DNA from: Paramacrobiotus metropolitanus
Taxonomy: Eukaryota > Tardigrada > Eutardigrada > Parachela > Macrobiotidae
Assembly: GCF_019649055.1 (NCBI RefSeq)
Contig: NW_026570301.1
Span: 124,001 to 188,000 of the forward strand
Direction: 5' to 3'
DNA length: 64,000 nt
Shown: piece by piece, positions 13,577 through 26,900 of the stretch
Layout: the number at the start of each line of letters is the position of its first letter
How positions within the stretch are numbered: the first letter of the stretch is position 1
The notes under the pieces: model-generated
The model's input: the letters and a program-made list of their open reading frames with translations, nothing else
What the model was told of the DNA's origin: nothing
The model's database searches: none
Made by a program: the position numbers and the translations under genes

Positions 13577-14453
13577 CTGCTGGAGCAGCCCGCGTGTCGA
13601 GCGTTTGTACCGGCAGAATTCGCTGGAGGACGGCTACACATCTGAAGAGTCCGATGGTAATGAGGTGCCCCCAATGATCTTTATCACGAGAAAACCTTCA
13701 CGACGGGGTTTCGGGCAGAAAAGCGTCACCACCACCAGCAAGCCCATTATCAAAAACTATGAAAACAAGAACAGAGCGAGGAAGACAGTCCGCTTCGCAG
13801 ATGATGTGGGGTTGGATCTAACCCGTACGTGTGAATTCGCTGAAATGGAGGATGACGGTTACTGCGGATCGGGTGCGGAGCCGCGCGTCGACCTGTTTGA
13901 CTCGTCTGCCAAACCACAGAATGCGGATAATATGGTGGTGGAAATATCTGAATGGCAGGTTAATTTCAGCCAACCGGCAGCTGATTACATTGCCTTTCGG
14001 GAAAAACTGGATAGCAATGATGTAGCACTGGAGAATGTGATAATAAAGCAGAAGTCAGAGAGTTTTTTGGGGACCATCAAGGTGAAGAACGTGTTCTTTA
14101 AAAAGGATGTTATTGTACGCTGCACCTTTAACGTCTGGCAAACGTACTCCGATTTCCCTGCTAAGTACTGTAGCAGTAACACCGACCTCTACGATACGTT
14201 TAGCTTTGAGATTTCAATTCCGGAAGAGGCCAAGCAGCGTAATTTAATTGAATTCTGCGTGGCATTGCGGACAGATGGTAGGGAGTATTGGGATAGCAAT
14301 CAAGGAAAAAATTATCAACTGATTGCGGGACATACAAAGCGCGAAGGCGCACTGAACAAGAGCACAGATGCATACAGAATCGAAACGCACAGCAAATGTT
14401 GGGGCGAATTCGCCAGTTGGAACCAGCTGGAAAACCATCAGCCGTATTGGTGA
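13577..14453 (+). CDS. PP1 glycogen-targeting regulatory subunit (PPP1R3 family), last exon
   Basis: This family anchors protein phosphatase 1 to glycogen, favouring glycogen synthase dephosphorylation. An RVxF-type PP1 docking motif is visible as RKTVRFADDVGLDL. A CBM21 carbohydrate-binding domain follows: it starts FSQPAADYIAFRE, runs through IKVKNVFFKKDVIVRCTF, and ends with EYWDSNQGKNY, matching the family's WDNN-type glycogen motif. The C-terminus, ending WNQLENH, resembles the tail of vertebrate R3C-type subunits. The frame is open upstream to 13464 without an ATG, so the start codon probably lies in an upstream exon. I used the acceptor ctcag at 13572-13576, which is uncertain. The stop is at 14451-14453. 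The exon has no internal lesion. Confidence 0.88.
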
Positions 14454-16953
14454 TGTTTGCGACAGCTACTGGTCTGTTACAGCGGGTCCTCCATAACCGA
14501 CATAATTATTCTGTAGCCAGGCGGTGCGCAGCCTAACCATCAGCATCTAACTCATTCTTGCATTTCCAATCACTTACTTACTTAAACGCTGTGCGCGTAA
14601 TGCAATTATACAAGAACGGGTACCACTAGTCAGCGGTTGGCTGTTAAGCAACCGTGAATTGACACAGTTGTGTGAACCACATGCATATGCTACCGAATCA
14701 CTAGTTACTAGTTCGCTCTTGGTACTTTGAGTGTACATTTTTGTTTGTCTGGTCTGGGAATCAAAGCTGTGTGTGAATCATTGAATTTCGAGCAATGGTT
14801 TGTTGCTGAAAAAACATAATAATATTAGTACTCCGTTTTTGCTACAACGCCTATGGCACGGTTAGTACACGTTAAATTTTGCCGGGCATGTGGTTTGCAC
14901 TTTGCCTGGAATCCACAATATCCCACAGTATCTTCTACGTATCCTTCCTTCTTGTATCCTACAAAATCGTATAATTTTTTACTCATGCCGTATCCCACCG
15001 TATATCTGCAATATCCTTAATATGCGTCCCGAATGTATTCCACTAGAAACATTACCCGAATATTTCAAACATACTCGTCGAATACAGTAAGGATCTGTTA
15101 AGATACGTTAGTATACTGCAGCTACTGATACCTCTTAAAATTGTATAGTTATATTCAGCAGGATACATGAAACACCAATAAATTGGTTCCGGTCCCCCAT
15201 GCCGGACACAAATAAATCGGTCCTGGCAATAATGTCCCCCATGCCGTTCACCTACCCATAGACACCTTTGAAGTGGCCACCTGCGTTAACTGAATGGGCG
15301 ACATACCTTCGAATGGCCAGGCTTTAGTTATTTTTGCTCCAGAACCAATTTTCTTCCGGTTTTAGGTCAGTTTTAGAAATGTAGCATCGCAGCCCTGACA
15401 CTGCACAAAAACTGCCTGGTGAAGCTTTGTAATAAGGTGTAATAAATTAGCCTCGATTGCGCTACTGATGTTGGTTACTGTAGCGTAGTGGTTTGGCACC
15501 AGCAGCTGGCGTGTCTGTGCAAGTGTAGTACGTACTATACCAGCCAACCTCTGTTGTCTTCGAAGCGCTTTTTCGATTGTGGATGCTATGATTTTGAATT
15601 TTTATCATGGAAAAGTCTGTTAACGTTTAACTGGGTTGCGTTACCAGTTGGCTAAAGAAAGTGTGCGGTTTTTTTGAAACAACTAACTGAGTAAAGCATT
15701 ACGCGTCCATCTTTTTCAGTTGCAGTCTTTTTCTTTTTCAATGCAATTAAGATCCACAGTCACTAGACGAGAAGTATTTAGCTGTCTCGTAACAATTTAC
15801 AGTTATTCTGTGTACGCGCTTACAGAAATTTGTTTAGTTCGCTGATGTTGTACCTTTTAGCTTAAATTTTAAGATTAATGCAACAAACACCATTTCGTAA
15901 GCATCCAAAAAAATTGAAATAGTTGAAGTATGCTTAAAAGTTATGCTGGATAAATTGCTTGCAGCTACGCAACTTATTTTATTTCGCTTTGACAAGCTTG
16001 TAAACGCGAACGCAAAACTAAATGCCATAAAAATCTCTAGAAGTTAAACTACTGGGCACTAGAAAGGGCACACAAATCGAATCCCCGTCTTCCGTACGCA
16101 TTAAAATTACTCTTTCCTTATAAGTACAGCTGCTTGCACGCTTACTGCATATGCAGTAGAAAGCGGGTTTACGACTTTGCGATAACGAGAATGGTTTGAA
16201 AACGATGGCCGGATATGTGTTAACCGGTACACATCTGTAGATTACATAGGTATAATAAAATTCCAGACAAGAAACCATTGTCGACAAAAGTACCTTTTAA
16301 AGTACTCCCAGTATCTACTCTGTCCTAAAACAGAAAATTAATTCTCTCTGAGGGGACCGTGCCCTGGTCGAAAGGAGCCTGCAGTAAAACGGGGTGAGAA
16401 AATCAGGTGTACAGGCTAGCAAAACGGGGTGGAATACGGTGTCTGTACCGTTTCTTTAAATAAATCTTCTTCGATTCATGCTGCGCAGATCTGGTACGGA
16501 AGTCAATCAGGACATGTCTGACTGTAATGCAAACCGTTTAAAAGGGCATAATGGCACGTTCTGTGTATCCATGAATCCTTTGAGACATGTAACGTACAGA
16601 TATGTTCTATATCCCGCTTGTCCCATTGCCCGATATCTGCCTGCAGTGACTACTTTATAAAACTCACCGCCGTTCACGTGATTAATCGAGCGATGGAAGT
16701 GGTAGCGTGGGTTGCTGACATTGTCCCGGGCTATGCACAAATCACTGGGCGATTTCAGAGAAAAATTCCCCTATGACCCAATACAATTTAGCAGCAAAAC
16801 CCTAGTCGTGCAATTACATCAACTGATACTGACGTGGATAATTGTCTTATTCCAGCTCTCTGTATACCTGGTATAGTATACCCTCGCCTGACTGCCCTAG
16901 AAACAAAACCCATCGATCCATAAAATGACTGGTACCGTCAATAGCGGCACGAG
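14454..16953. other. Intergenic, no gene seen
   Basis: Contains the 3' flank of the PP1-subunit gene. No ORF resembles a known family and no repeat structure was recognised. Confidence 0.5.
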
Positions 16954-17166
16954 GCCCTGCTCGCTGAAAGATTACATGTGGCGTGCTAATTTTTGATTAA
17001 AAGCGTCACACATCCAGTACACGCAGTGAGACATAACATGGATTCCTTTGCAGCAGCCTAAAGGGTAAATGCTGCTGGTGCAGTTGGATCATTAAGGAAA
17101 TTAACCTTGAAAAAGCCCTTCACTTCAATTTTTCAGCTGTGGAGGCCGAGAATTGTCCCAACTAAT
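16954..17166 (+). repeat. 213-bp direct repeat, left copy
   Basis: Identical by eye to 20605-20817, offset 3651 bp. It starts GCCCTGCTCGCTG and ends GTCCCAACTAAT. Similarity stops sharply at both outer edges, so the pair brackets the gag cassette as a target duplication would. The last 13 bp are immediately repeated in tandem at the junction with the insert. Confidence 0.95.
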
Positions 17167-17862
17167 TGTCCCAACTAGTTTGAAAACATAAATACAGCAG
17201 AATTTTGGGTCACAAAATTAATAAAACGCAAACAAAAATTCATAATAATACAAATAGTGAATTATATCCAGCATTTCTGTTAGGTATTCGGGTAATCCAA
17301 TCATTCTGATCGTAGCGATAGGGTGGTTTTCAGGAAAATCATGGTCAAAGAAAAGCTAGCAAACTCATGCGCACAATGCTCTCGTGAGAAAACTGAGGTA
17401 TCACAAAGAAAACACAAAAACAAACAGAAAAAACACAAAACAGATAAAAAACACAAAACAGCAATTAAAAATTACTACAAGCAAATTAATGCAAATATAA
17501 AGTCATCATAGCAGACAAAAAATGCAAGCAAAATAGAGTCTGAAGAACGAGTAACAGGTTTGCCAGATAATAAAAAAAAGAAATAAGATATATGCTCACC
17601 AATATATAAAAGCTTCTCTGTCATCGCTCTTTTCACAAATAAAATAAACTATTTCAACTCAAAATAATGTGTAGCTCAAAAAATATAATTTTCGGTTCCT
17701 TAAATCATTATAAAACAACAGTAAAACGTATACATGAATGAATATTAGAAAATAAACTTTAACTGAAAACCTTTGTTTAAATACGGTATGAATATAATAA
17801 CAATCATTGCTTAACCATTCTATGATGCAATGCATTCTGTAATACATCTTCTGCTTAATTTA

Positions 17863-19222
17863 CTACTTCGAAATGTTTTCCGTTGCCATGCGGTACTGAC
17901 TTTTCTCTACGGCACGTATTTGATATGTCTGATCGATGCCAAAATGAAGATGATAGACATTGTGCATCGGTAATTCATTACCGCAGTAATAGCAGCTTGC
18001 TTCACCATAGTCTGTTTCTTCCGATTCGACTTTCGTTTGTGTAGAGCGGTCTTTTGCTCTTCTGTTGGGAAAATCAGACGAAAATTCCATGTTTACAATT
18101 TTGTTCAACTTTTCTAAAACCTCATCAATTTTTTTCGTCATTTCATCAGTTTCCGTGGAATGCTTCTTTGTTGCATTTGCAAAAGGCAGGGTTAAAGATA
18201 CTGCTGGTGTTTCAATATTTTGTTCACGAGTCCTGTATTTCACAGGATACAATTCTTCAGCTACTTCTAAAATATCCTTCGGTGTTTTCTTGCCCATGAT
18301 GCGTAACTGCATCGCTGTGTGCTTGTCCCGCATTCCTTTCAGAATAAAATATCCTTTTTCTGTCTGGTCCATATTTGCGTCAGCGTGTTTGCATAAGTCC
18401 AGGATGGAAAAGTAATACGTCCGAAAATCCTCATCGTTTCCTTGCTGCCTCGATATCAACATATCGATGGCTTGCTCTGGTGTGCCGACTTTTCCAAAGG
18501 TTTTGAGAAATTCTGTTTCTACTGCATTCCATTCGGCTGCAGCATTAACTGGACGGTTTTTGATCCATTTTCTTGCGGTACCAGCTAAGACTTCGGGAAA
18601 TCTTCTTGCTTTTGTGGCGTCGTCCCACGCATACGACTCGGCACATCTAAGGTAAGATTCTAGCCAAGTTTCCGCGACCTCGTGTGGAGCGGCTGAGAAC
18701 GGAGGGGGCAATTTAATCTTCGGTCCCTCTGCCATTCTTTGTAGTTCTTCCTGACCGTTGAAATCGTCGTCTTCCACTTTATTTTGAATTAAAGATAAAT
18801 TTTCGTAGTCTAAATCCTCCTCTTTATCCTTCAAATTATTCTCTTCAAAATTTTCGGTGTCCGATTCTTCTTCACGAACGTCCTCTATGAACGCAGTCTC
18901 GTGTAAATTCTCTTTTTTTTTCGTCTCCTTCAATAAGGTCCTCGTTAGTTTTTTTGTTCCAGATTTTCTTCCAAATTTTCTTCAAGGCTTGTGTCAGGGG
19001 AGACTTCGGGGGTTTTTATTCTATCTGAAGCTCTTTTCACTTCTGGTATGCTTCTTTTTACTAAATTACTGTTGCCTCCAGGATTCCAATATTTACTATT
19101 AATCTGTTCTTCTGGTACTATTGGTGGTGGCAGGTTCCTTAGTCTGTTTGAAACGCGCTCGGCAACTGTACTATGTTTTAAAACACTACGCTGTTCTTGC
19201 GGTTTTTTAGGCGCAAGTTTAA
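17863..19222 (-). pseudogene. Retrotransposon gag-like ORF, frameshifted
   Basis: The main open frame spans 17863-18983. It has an acidic N-terminal stretch and then a helical capsid-like region typical of Ty3-type gag: PKIKLPPPFS, WLESYLRCAES, GTARKWI, FLKTFG and DFRTYYFSILDLCKHAD. The C-terminal part has a CYYCG pair followed by H residues instead of a normal CCHC knuckle. Upstream (about 18950-19222) another frame encodes a further proline- and charge-rich segment ending in EENLEQKN, so a frameshift near 18950 splits the original ORF. No methionine start is obvious. Domestication is not indicated. Confidence 0.65.
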
Positions 19223-20188
19223 TTAATAATTAATAAAAAAAAATTTGCAATTTTTTCGATAAATATTATTGTACCGACCAGATTTATACCAATTTATTTA
19301 AATAATTATTTTGCTGCTGGCAAAATCAGTAATATTAAGGCATATCGGAATTCTCTCGTTTTATGCTTCGCTAGCTTGCATCGATCACGGTTACGCCCTT
19401 CTATACTAGTATCTTACAGACCACGGCCAAAGATCGCTCCAGCGAACCTGTATGATACGACTATGCGGTGAACTTGCACAGTGTTACTATTTGCGCATCA
19501 GTGAAACCCTATAGGCACTGATTGTTGGTGTCAGCAAATCGTGTACATAATGAGTAAACTGCTTTTTTGTTTTATCCAAGTAACACCAATCACAATAATT
19601 ATCGTTTCATAGAATGAGTACTTTTAAATAAAAATGCTAATTTGTTCGGAATTTTTTTTAACTTATTTCAGTTCAGCAATTCGTTTTTTTTTGTTATTCC
19701 GTTCAGATAGATTTGTAGTCTTCTTTTCACTAAATTTTACATATTTAGTAATACCTTAAAACAAACTAAATTTTACAATAAGATCAAATGGAAACTATTA
19801 AAATAATTCAAATATTTCACACTTTACCACGGACTCAGTAAAAATCATCTTTACCACGGGCTCAAATCAAAATCATACGACTATCTGTATGCAGCTGCGC
19901 TATTACGGACCAGGTAACAACAACAGACAGATACCTGTGTCGTCTGCGACTATCTGTAATGAAAGTGACCTATGGTCAGTAGGACCACTTTACAATACCT
20001 GTGCCGCAAGTGGGCTTGTATTAAAAATTTCCTCGAGGACAAATCCAAAACTTATACAAAATTCATTTAATAATTGTGCACTTAATAAATTTCCCAGCAA
20101 TCCAGTACAATAATCCAATATAAATCAATAACATATAACTTCAATCCATTCAAAGGTCACACTAACAGGTTCATCCTTCACGCCAATT

Positions 20189-20604
20189 TGTCACAACAAT
20201 GGTGTGACGAGTTCTTTTACCTGTGTGTGACCTATTCTGTGTGTTGTGTGTATATGAGCCCTATGTAAAGGTCAACGATGACCAGTACCTATGTAGATTA
20301 CAAATGAACCAAACAACCAGGTGTACACGACCTTTTAATAATCTTTGACCATTGCCCACTACAGTATACTATTAGAAGTGATCACTAGACAGAACGATAC
20401 TCGACTGATACTGGACTGAATTGAATGTCTTTGGTGGGCTCTTTATATATGGATCGAAGCCGGTTGGGGTGTGATCGTGAATCATCCCTATGATGTCATT
20501 ATGATGCAAGAATGAGTAATTATGACGCAGTTATAACTGCATTGTCCTTGGCGTTCGACCTTGACGGGCACGTGGTGGCCTCATGTATGTGAGTCATCGT
20601 GACA
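20189..20604 (-). repeat. LTR-like segment, 416 bp
   Basis: Bounded by the inverted hexamers TGTCAC and GTGACA. Its outer edge coincides exactly with the start of the right 213-bp repeat. On the minus strand the inner edge is followed by TTGGCGTGAAGG, a possible but weak primer-binding site. No partner LTR was found in the window. Confidence 0.5.
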
Positions 20605-20817
20605 GCCCTGCTCGCTGAAAGATTACATGTGGCGTGCTAATTTTTGATTAAAAGCGTCACACATCCAGTACACGCAGTGAGACATAACATGGATTCCTTT
20701 GCAGCAGCCTAAAGGGTAAATGCTGCTGGTGCAGTTGGATCATTAAGGAAATTAACCTTGAAAAAGCCCTTCACTTCAATTTTTCAGCTGTGGAGGCCGA
20801 GAATTGTCCCAACTAAT
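20605..20817 (+). repeat. 213-bp direct repeat, right copy
   Basis: Identical to 16954-17166. It lies about 360 bp upstream of the guanylate cyclase start codon, so it may be the original copy of promoter-proximal sequence. Confidence 0.95.
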
Positions 20818-21175
20818 GCGCGCTACGCCAGCCAATCAATTGTTCGCTAAAGCTGCGTACGCGTACAAAAGATCAGCCTCCAGACGCTTCCAGGTTGTCA
20901 GCCATTAGTTTTGTTACAGCGGTTGGGCAATTAATTAAAGCGCAGTAGCTGTTCAACAAGACAGCCCCTTGCCGAGCTGTTCATCAGGCTATCACATCGG
21001 ACCACGCTTACCTTCATTTTCTTCCCGTCAAACGACAGAATGACGGGGATGGCGAAACTGAGCCGGCTGAGCGTATAATGTAACAGTGATAGACAGCCGG
21101 AAATTGGTCGTGTTGTGCGATGCGCGAGTAAGCGCTGTCACAGAGACTTGCTGATTATTCCTTTATCTGCGCAGC

Positions 21176-23982
21176 ATGTACGGCATGATCATCCAGTCAA
21201 TGGCTGCCTGTCTGCAGCAGACCTATGGCGATCTGCTTTATCAAGAGATCATCGAATGTGCCGGTATCCCGGTCACCGTTTTTAATACGCATGAACTCTA
21301 TCCAGATAAGTATGTGAAGGCACTGGTACAAACCGCCGCCCGGGTGCTGGAAGAGGACAAAGAGCCCGAGTATTATTTGGAGCTTTTCGGGAGGATGTTC
21401 GTCCTGGTATGTAATTTCGGCATTCTGCAATGTGACCTTATTATAGCAGGGATGTGCAGTCACCGGCAATAAGCGGTCAAACGTTTAAGCTGATCGAACA
21501 GCGAATTTATGGATACTGCGAAAGTCTCAGGGGTCATGTTGACATCATCACTGAATACCGAGCGACACTGTCATTTGGTATTCACTGATGACGTCAATGT
21601 CTTCAAACTGGGCCAAATAAGAGGCTGTGAACAGTAATTATTGGGCTTTCTGCAGTCCTTAAGGAAACAAATCGGCTACATCGCTTTACAATTATTTCAG
21701 TAGATCAGACTCAAATGTTGAATTACCTGAGTATGCTCTGCAAGCATAGCCTATTTCCGTCTTTCAGTACTCGCTCTCTACTCAGAAATAAATCCGCCTG
21801 ACCTGTATGTGCCATATTTGCTGTAATGTTGTTATTCAACCGTATAAGCACAAATTTACTAAATAAAACTTTTGATCTAACGGTTTGCTATAAGCTACTT
21901 TACCAATAAAAGAGCAAAAACGATGCATCACACTAATGCAGCCTTGAAAAGCATACGACGGCTTCCATGCTTTGAATTCACAGAAAGAAGTGTCCTTTTT
22001 CTGACTGAGTTGTTATTACTACGGAAGATGTCTCCAGACAGAGGCCGCAAAACTTAGCTGCACAGTTATTGGGCCAGGTCAATTGCTCTGTGTAAGCCGC
22101 GTAAGACGCGTAAGCGGCAGTCGGGTAAAAAAACATGACGTCACGGCGCGTAAGCAGGTAAACGATTTGATTGGTAAACCAGAATTCTGGGATGGGTTTT
22201 CAGCTTACCCGTGCGTGTAACCGTTGCGCTTCGAAATCGAAGCGCAACCGTTACCCAAACTACGAGTAACTCGTACTCTCCTGCACAGATGAACAAAATT
22301 TTGTTTGTTTGAACCAAAAGTGCATCCAGCGACCCAGATGCACACTCGTAAACTCAGAATTAACTTTTTTGACGTATTACCACATTAAAGCATCAAAAAT
22401 AAAACTTTCGGTTCCACTTCGGTTTTTCAGTTGTTCAATTTCTTTCTTGCCACGGAAGCGTACTCGACTTACGATTGGACGATAATTTTTTCGCTGAGTC
22501 ATGGACAGATTTTTACGCGCTTCTCCGTTACCCGACGCGCAATGGTTACCCAAAAGCAATTGACCTGGCCCATTATTCGGCTAATCGGGCTAATCACAGT
22601 TCATAATGGTGAGGACGTCAATTTAGTCCAGAGTGTAGCGTACTATGCGTAATTTAACGATCGACCTGCACGTCCAACCGCAACACCAGGCGGACTGGGC
22701 ATTTTCTCTATTTACTGTAAGCCGGTTTACGACCATTAGGAGACGTGCTAAAGCTGACTAATCGTGTTAAATGTGACTAATATGCAACACCTACCAAAAC
22801 GTCTTCCTGCCAAGCATCCTGTTAACAGCAAAAGGTTTATTTATTTTTATTGCAGTACTGCCACACATATGGACATGACAGGGTAAATAATACGTTGATG
22901 GACACGTACAACTATATTTGCATAAATGTTCTAAACTTTTGATATATATCACATGGGAGATATGCAGATTCTTCGCTTGTGTGGCCGGCATTTTCGTGAT
23001 TTAATTCGCGACTTGAATCATCTTCATCACTGCATGCGCTACAGCTATCCCCGCATGATTCATCCATCTTTTGTGGTTGTCGCTGAGGATTCGTCCGGCA
23101 TGGTGCTGCAATATGAATCGGTGCGGCAAGGCTTCGCTCCTTATGTAACCGGCCAGGTAACAGCGAAATATAACTGCAATTCCATTTGCAGTTATAATCA
23201 CCGAATAAATGATATAAAACTGTCGTTTAACTGTCATCATGAAAAATTCTAAAGAAATGATAAAACCGAAATGATCGAAATGATAAAGTCACTGAATAAT
23301 ACTTAAACCTGATCACTAATATCTATTCACTTGCTATCTGACATAAAAATGTCATACGGTGTTATAATAATTTAATCTTGACAAAGAGTCAGAAGTCAAA
23401 ACATGTGAATACATTTTTTTTCTCGTACAGCTGAAAGAATTAGCCGGTAACAGTAAATTCTTCAAAATGCCCTACTTCAATGTTAACGTGATGGAAGAGC
23501 GCGAGCTGTCCCAGCGCGGATCCTACCGGACAGAATTACGTCTGCATTTTCCCAACACCGGATATGTGAGCTCAATATCCGGTTTCAATCGCAAGTTTGC
23601 ACCGCGGTTCCCTTGCCTTAAACCCCAGACATTTTTCAGTATTCTGCCCTTTAGCCTGTGTGAGTTGGATTGATCTCAGTTTAAGCTGCGTACTGTTCTT
23701 AGTGGTATGACGTACACATGCAGATGGTGTCATAAGACCCGTAACAGTGTAACCGCGGGGCTTTAGTCTCGTGTTCCTAGTAAGATATTAATCACGTAGT
23801 ACTTCTTGAAGGATTATGGACGATGTCTGCAGTGTGTCTTTATTACAGTCCTGGACGAGCAGCTGATTGTCCGGATGTGCAGTATCCAGCTCGAACGATT
23901 GTTTGAAGAAAAAGTTGCCGGCAGCCCATTGGCGAAATTTTTTCGACCATCCCATCCTACATTTGACTTCAAGTTCGAAGAG
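21176..23982 (+). CDS. Cyclase exons 1-4: H-NOX heme domain
   Basis: Exon 1 (77 codons) starts MYGMIIQSM and ends FGRMFVL at donor gtatgt. Exon 2 (63 codons) holds LNHLHHCMR, whose LHH His aligns with the proximal heme ligand (His105 of mammalian beta1). It also holds YESVR, matching the YxSxR heme-propionate motif. Exon 3 ends in the FSILPFSL hinge at donor gtgagt, phase 1. Exon 4 continues with FLDEQLIVRM and ends FDFKFEE at donor gtgtga, phase 0. The DEQL block marks the start of the PAS-like linker domain in this family. The heme pocket therefore looks intact. A conserved loop of about nine residues expected before ILRLCG is missing and may lie in an unrecognised micro-exon. Confidence 0.88.
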
Positions 23983-26900
23983 GTGTGATTACTTATGATT
24001 ACACCTCATTACTTATGATTCAGAAAACCTGTGCCATAGATTGACTAGCACAGGTCTCACTATCCCAGACCCTTATGGCAAACGAGCGAACAAAATAATT
24101 GTTATCATGCAGCACATCCTAAAAATCAAGTTTATTCGCATTACTCTAACATTTTAGGCATTGACCTTATAGTGCTGATAAAGCCCAGGTAATCGTTCTG
24201 ATAAAGCCGGGGTACCTGTTTTGCGTCTAGTTCGACTGTGTGTGAATTTTAATAAAGTTATTATATTATGTATGTATTTTGATAAAATCATAATATAATC
24301 ATAAATAAAATATTTATTTATGGACATTTTGATAAAATAATTACCTCATTAAGAAAACTTAAGAAAAAGATGCATAAGATCGGTCTCCTCATAGTTGAAG
24401 ATCTCAATAACCAAAACATATTAAATTTTTTTAAACGGACAACGCCAGCATAGATAGATCGGCTTCGGTCCAGAACTAGATCATATCATTTTTGTTTTTA
24501 AATTTGTTCGTCCAGACGCGTGCCGTTACGATGCCGCAAACGATCAAACCAAATTTTGGAGTGACCTTGACACCAAGAAAACAATTGCTTGGATGCAAGT
24601 ACGTAAGATAAATAACTAAAAGCAGTTATTTTCCCCAGAAATTTTATAAATCATGTTTGTTTTCGTGGCACTTCGCACGCAATCAGTCAGGAGTTAGCCT
24701 CCTGAATTTCGTAGTAGGAACTTTTGTACGTTGTTCCATGTTTTAACTAAGCTATACAGAGTAGTGTATCCTTTTCATTGCGAGTACTAAAGGTTTATTG
24801 GACTGTTTTGGCTCTTCAAACACCCGTTAGACCTACATATACAAACGTATGGCTGCCACTAGGGTTGTCATCACGTCGTCACACAGTTTCACAATCACGC
24901 CGTTTTCCTGCTCACAATCCCATCATGCTGAACAATTGCGGGCGTGTTAAAAAAATGTGATGAGTGACGGGACGGTGATGTGATGGGATGAATTTTTATT
25001 GTTAAAAATGAAAGCGCTAAAATCCGATCTGATTCCCTAAACTATAGCGCATCGGCTGTTTGTACATTTTTAACAACATTTCTGCATTTCTAAAGAATCC
25101 TGAGGTAGAGCAGTTTTGATTCGAGAAATGCGAAAAGTCACTTGATTCGCCTCTGGTTTGATTTGATTTAATTAAAAAATATTTGCAAAACTTGTAGCAG
25201 TTTAGTACCGTCACTGTGATTTGGCGGTATTTGATTTTGTAAATTATCTGACAAAATGGCCGGAGATTGGGATGCTGAACAGCTGAAGTGACCGTAGAGG
25301 AAGATGATGACAAGATTCAGTACGGTACTTGACAAAATCCGCCAACGGCTTTGCACTTCTTGCGAACTGCTGCAAAACTGCGAGAACCATAAGACTCCGC
25401 TGCTCGCGAGTTTTGGCTCTGAACTGATGTCACCTTGTTTGTAGTTTAACTAGTTGCGTCGGTTTTTCAAATTTTTTGAAAGGCATCTGTGTTGAAAAAA
25501 GTTAGCATAAAGTTTATGAATTTTTTGTTGTGAAAAATATGTCAGAAATTATTCAATAAATTAATAATCTATCCCACCAATCACATCACTTCCTGTTCAC
25601 GTTCCCATCACATCCCACCTTCAAAACCTTGGTGGGATGACAACCCTAGCTGCCACAGGCTCCTCACAATTTTAAACTTCTGTTCACAGCTAATAAAAAT
25701 AAATAGTTTTTCTGAGAATTTTTGTCAATATGCATTCTCGAATTTTCAACGCTCTAAGCAAGCTAAATTCTGGAATTAATTTTAAAATTATGAGAGATTG
25801 CTACAAAGCTAAAATTGGTTCACGTTCGACTTTATGGCCACATGTGTTTTGCAGCAAAGTTTCCAGAAGATCGGGTAATTGAAGTTAACGTTTTAATCGT
25901 TAACTTGTTTTAACGACGTGAGAGAAACGCCAGCACGGCTGATCTCTCATTCTGCGGCTCACGAACAATAGCTTTTGTTCGGAACAGCACCTACCGCCTT
26001 CCGTTGATGGCTTGGAATGTACCTGCGTTAGCCAGCCTGGCCAATTCTTGGAAAAGTTACCTGCCTGTTTCCTATCGCTCAGCGGAGGATGGCCTAGTTA
26101 CGTGTACTGCATTCGCGAAGACGGCTTACTGGTTGTGTAGCACGATCTGTGTTAGCATTTTGTCTTTTGCACGCGGACTGGAATTTAGAAGCTGTTCAAC
26201 GATTGTTCAGTGTATATTTGCCGTGTTAATTCATTTATTCAATTCAAGCTGTTCCAGTTGTTTTAATTCATAATTGATTGCGCTGCATATATTTCATACA
26301 TCATTATGTCTGGAAGAGGAAGAGGAACCACAAGAAACTCCACCGCGCCTATGCGACCAGCAAAGCGGCCTGCACGCGGTCGCCCACGGGCCACTGCCAA
26401 TCCTATCTCCGATAATCCACCTGCGTATAGTTTCCCAACGGTAACAGCGGAACCTGCAGGTGATCTCGACGCTCAGATTGCTGCTGCTCAACAGCATTTG
26501 CAGTCTTTGGTCGCTGGCAAGGACCGGGATGTAATTCATATTCCAGCCACATCGAATGCTGTTCCGCCGCCGTCGCAGCCTACGGAAATGGCCTTGATTC
26601 TCCAGTTGATGATGAACCAGCAAAATCAGCTGACCCACTTGACTCAGAAGGTAAATGATGCCCAGCCAGACCCATCTACAAGCACGGGGAGCGGTACCGG
26701 TAAGAAACCTCCACCATTGCCAGCTGGGTTTCCCTATGTCAGCGAGAAATGTCTGGAAGAGTTGTTTGACCTCACGATTAACATCGATTTGGACAAGCTG
26801 TTACGAACGAACAGCATCATGTCCCCAATTCAAGGCGAAGCGAAATTTGAGATCAGGGATGGCAATTTTGTTCTTTCGGACTCAAAGCCCAAAAAAGTCA

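Larger units (their letters stand above)
17167..20604 (-). mobile_element. Decayed LTR-type retroelement cassette
   Basis: This is the DNA between the two 213-bp repeats. On the minus strand it begins TGTCACGATGAC and ends GGGACA, so the ends are TG...CA as in LTR elements. It holds one LTR-like segment and a gag-like ORF. No protease, reverse transcriptase or integrase motif is visible in the AT-rich remainder (17167-17860), and no second LTR is present. It is a non-autonomous or deleted relic. Confidence 0.6.

Noticed and set aside
20189-20604. Solo DNA transposon with TGTCAC ends
   Set aside because: The hexamers are too short to be diagnostic. The position next to a gag ORF fits an LTR better, though this is not proven.
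24121-24200. Candidate missing cyclase exon reading HILKIKFIRIT
   Set aside because: The resemblance to the expected SHINTVFV-type segment is weak, the acceptor is poor and a stop follows within 15 codons.
26004-26273. 89-codon ORF in repeat A1, repeated in A2
   Set aside because: It lies in the terminal repeat of the DIRS-like element and has no separate support.
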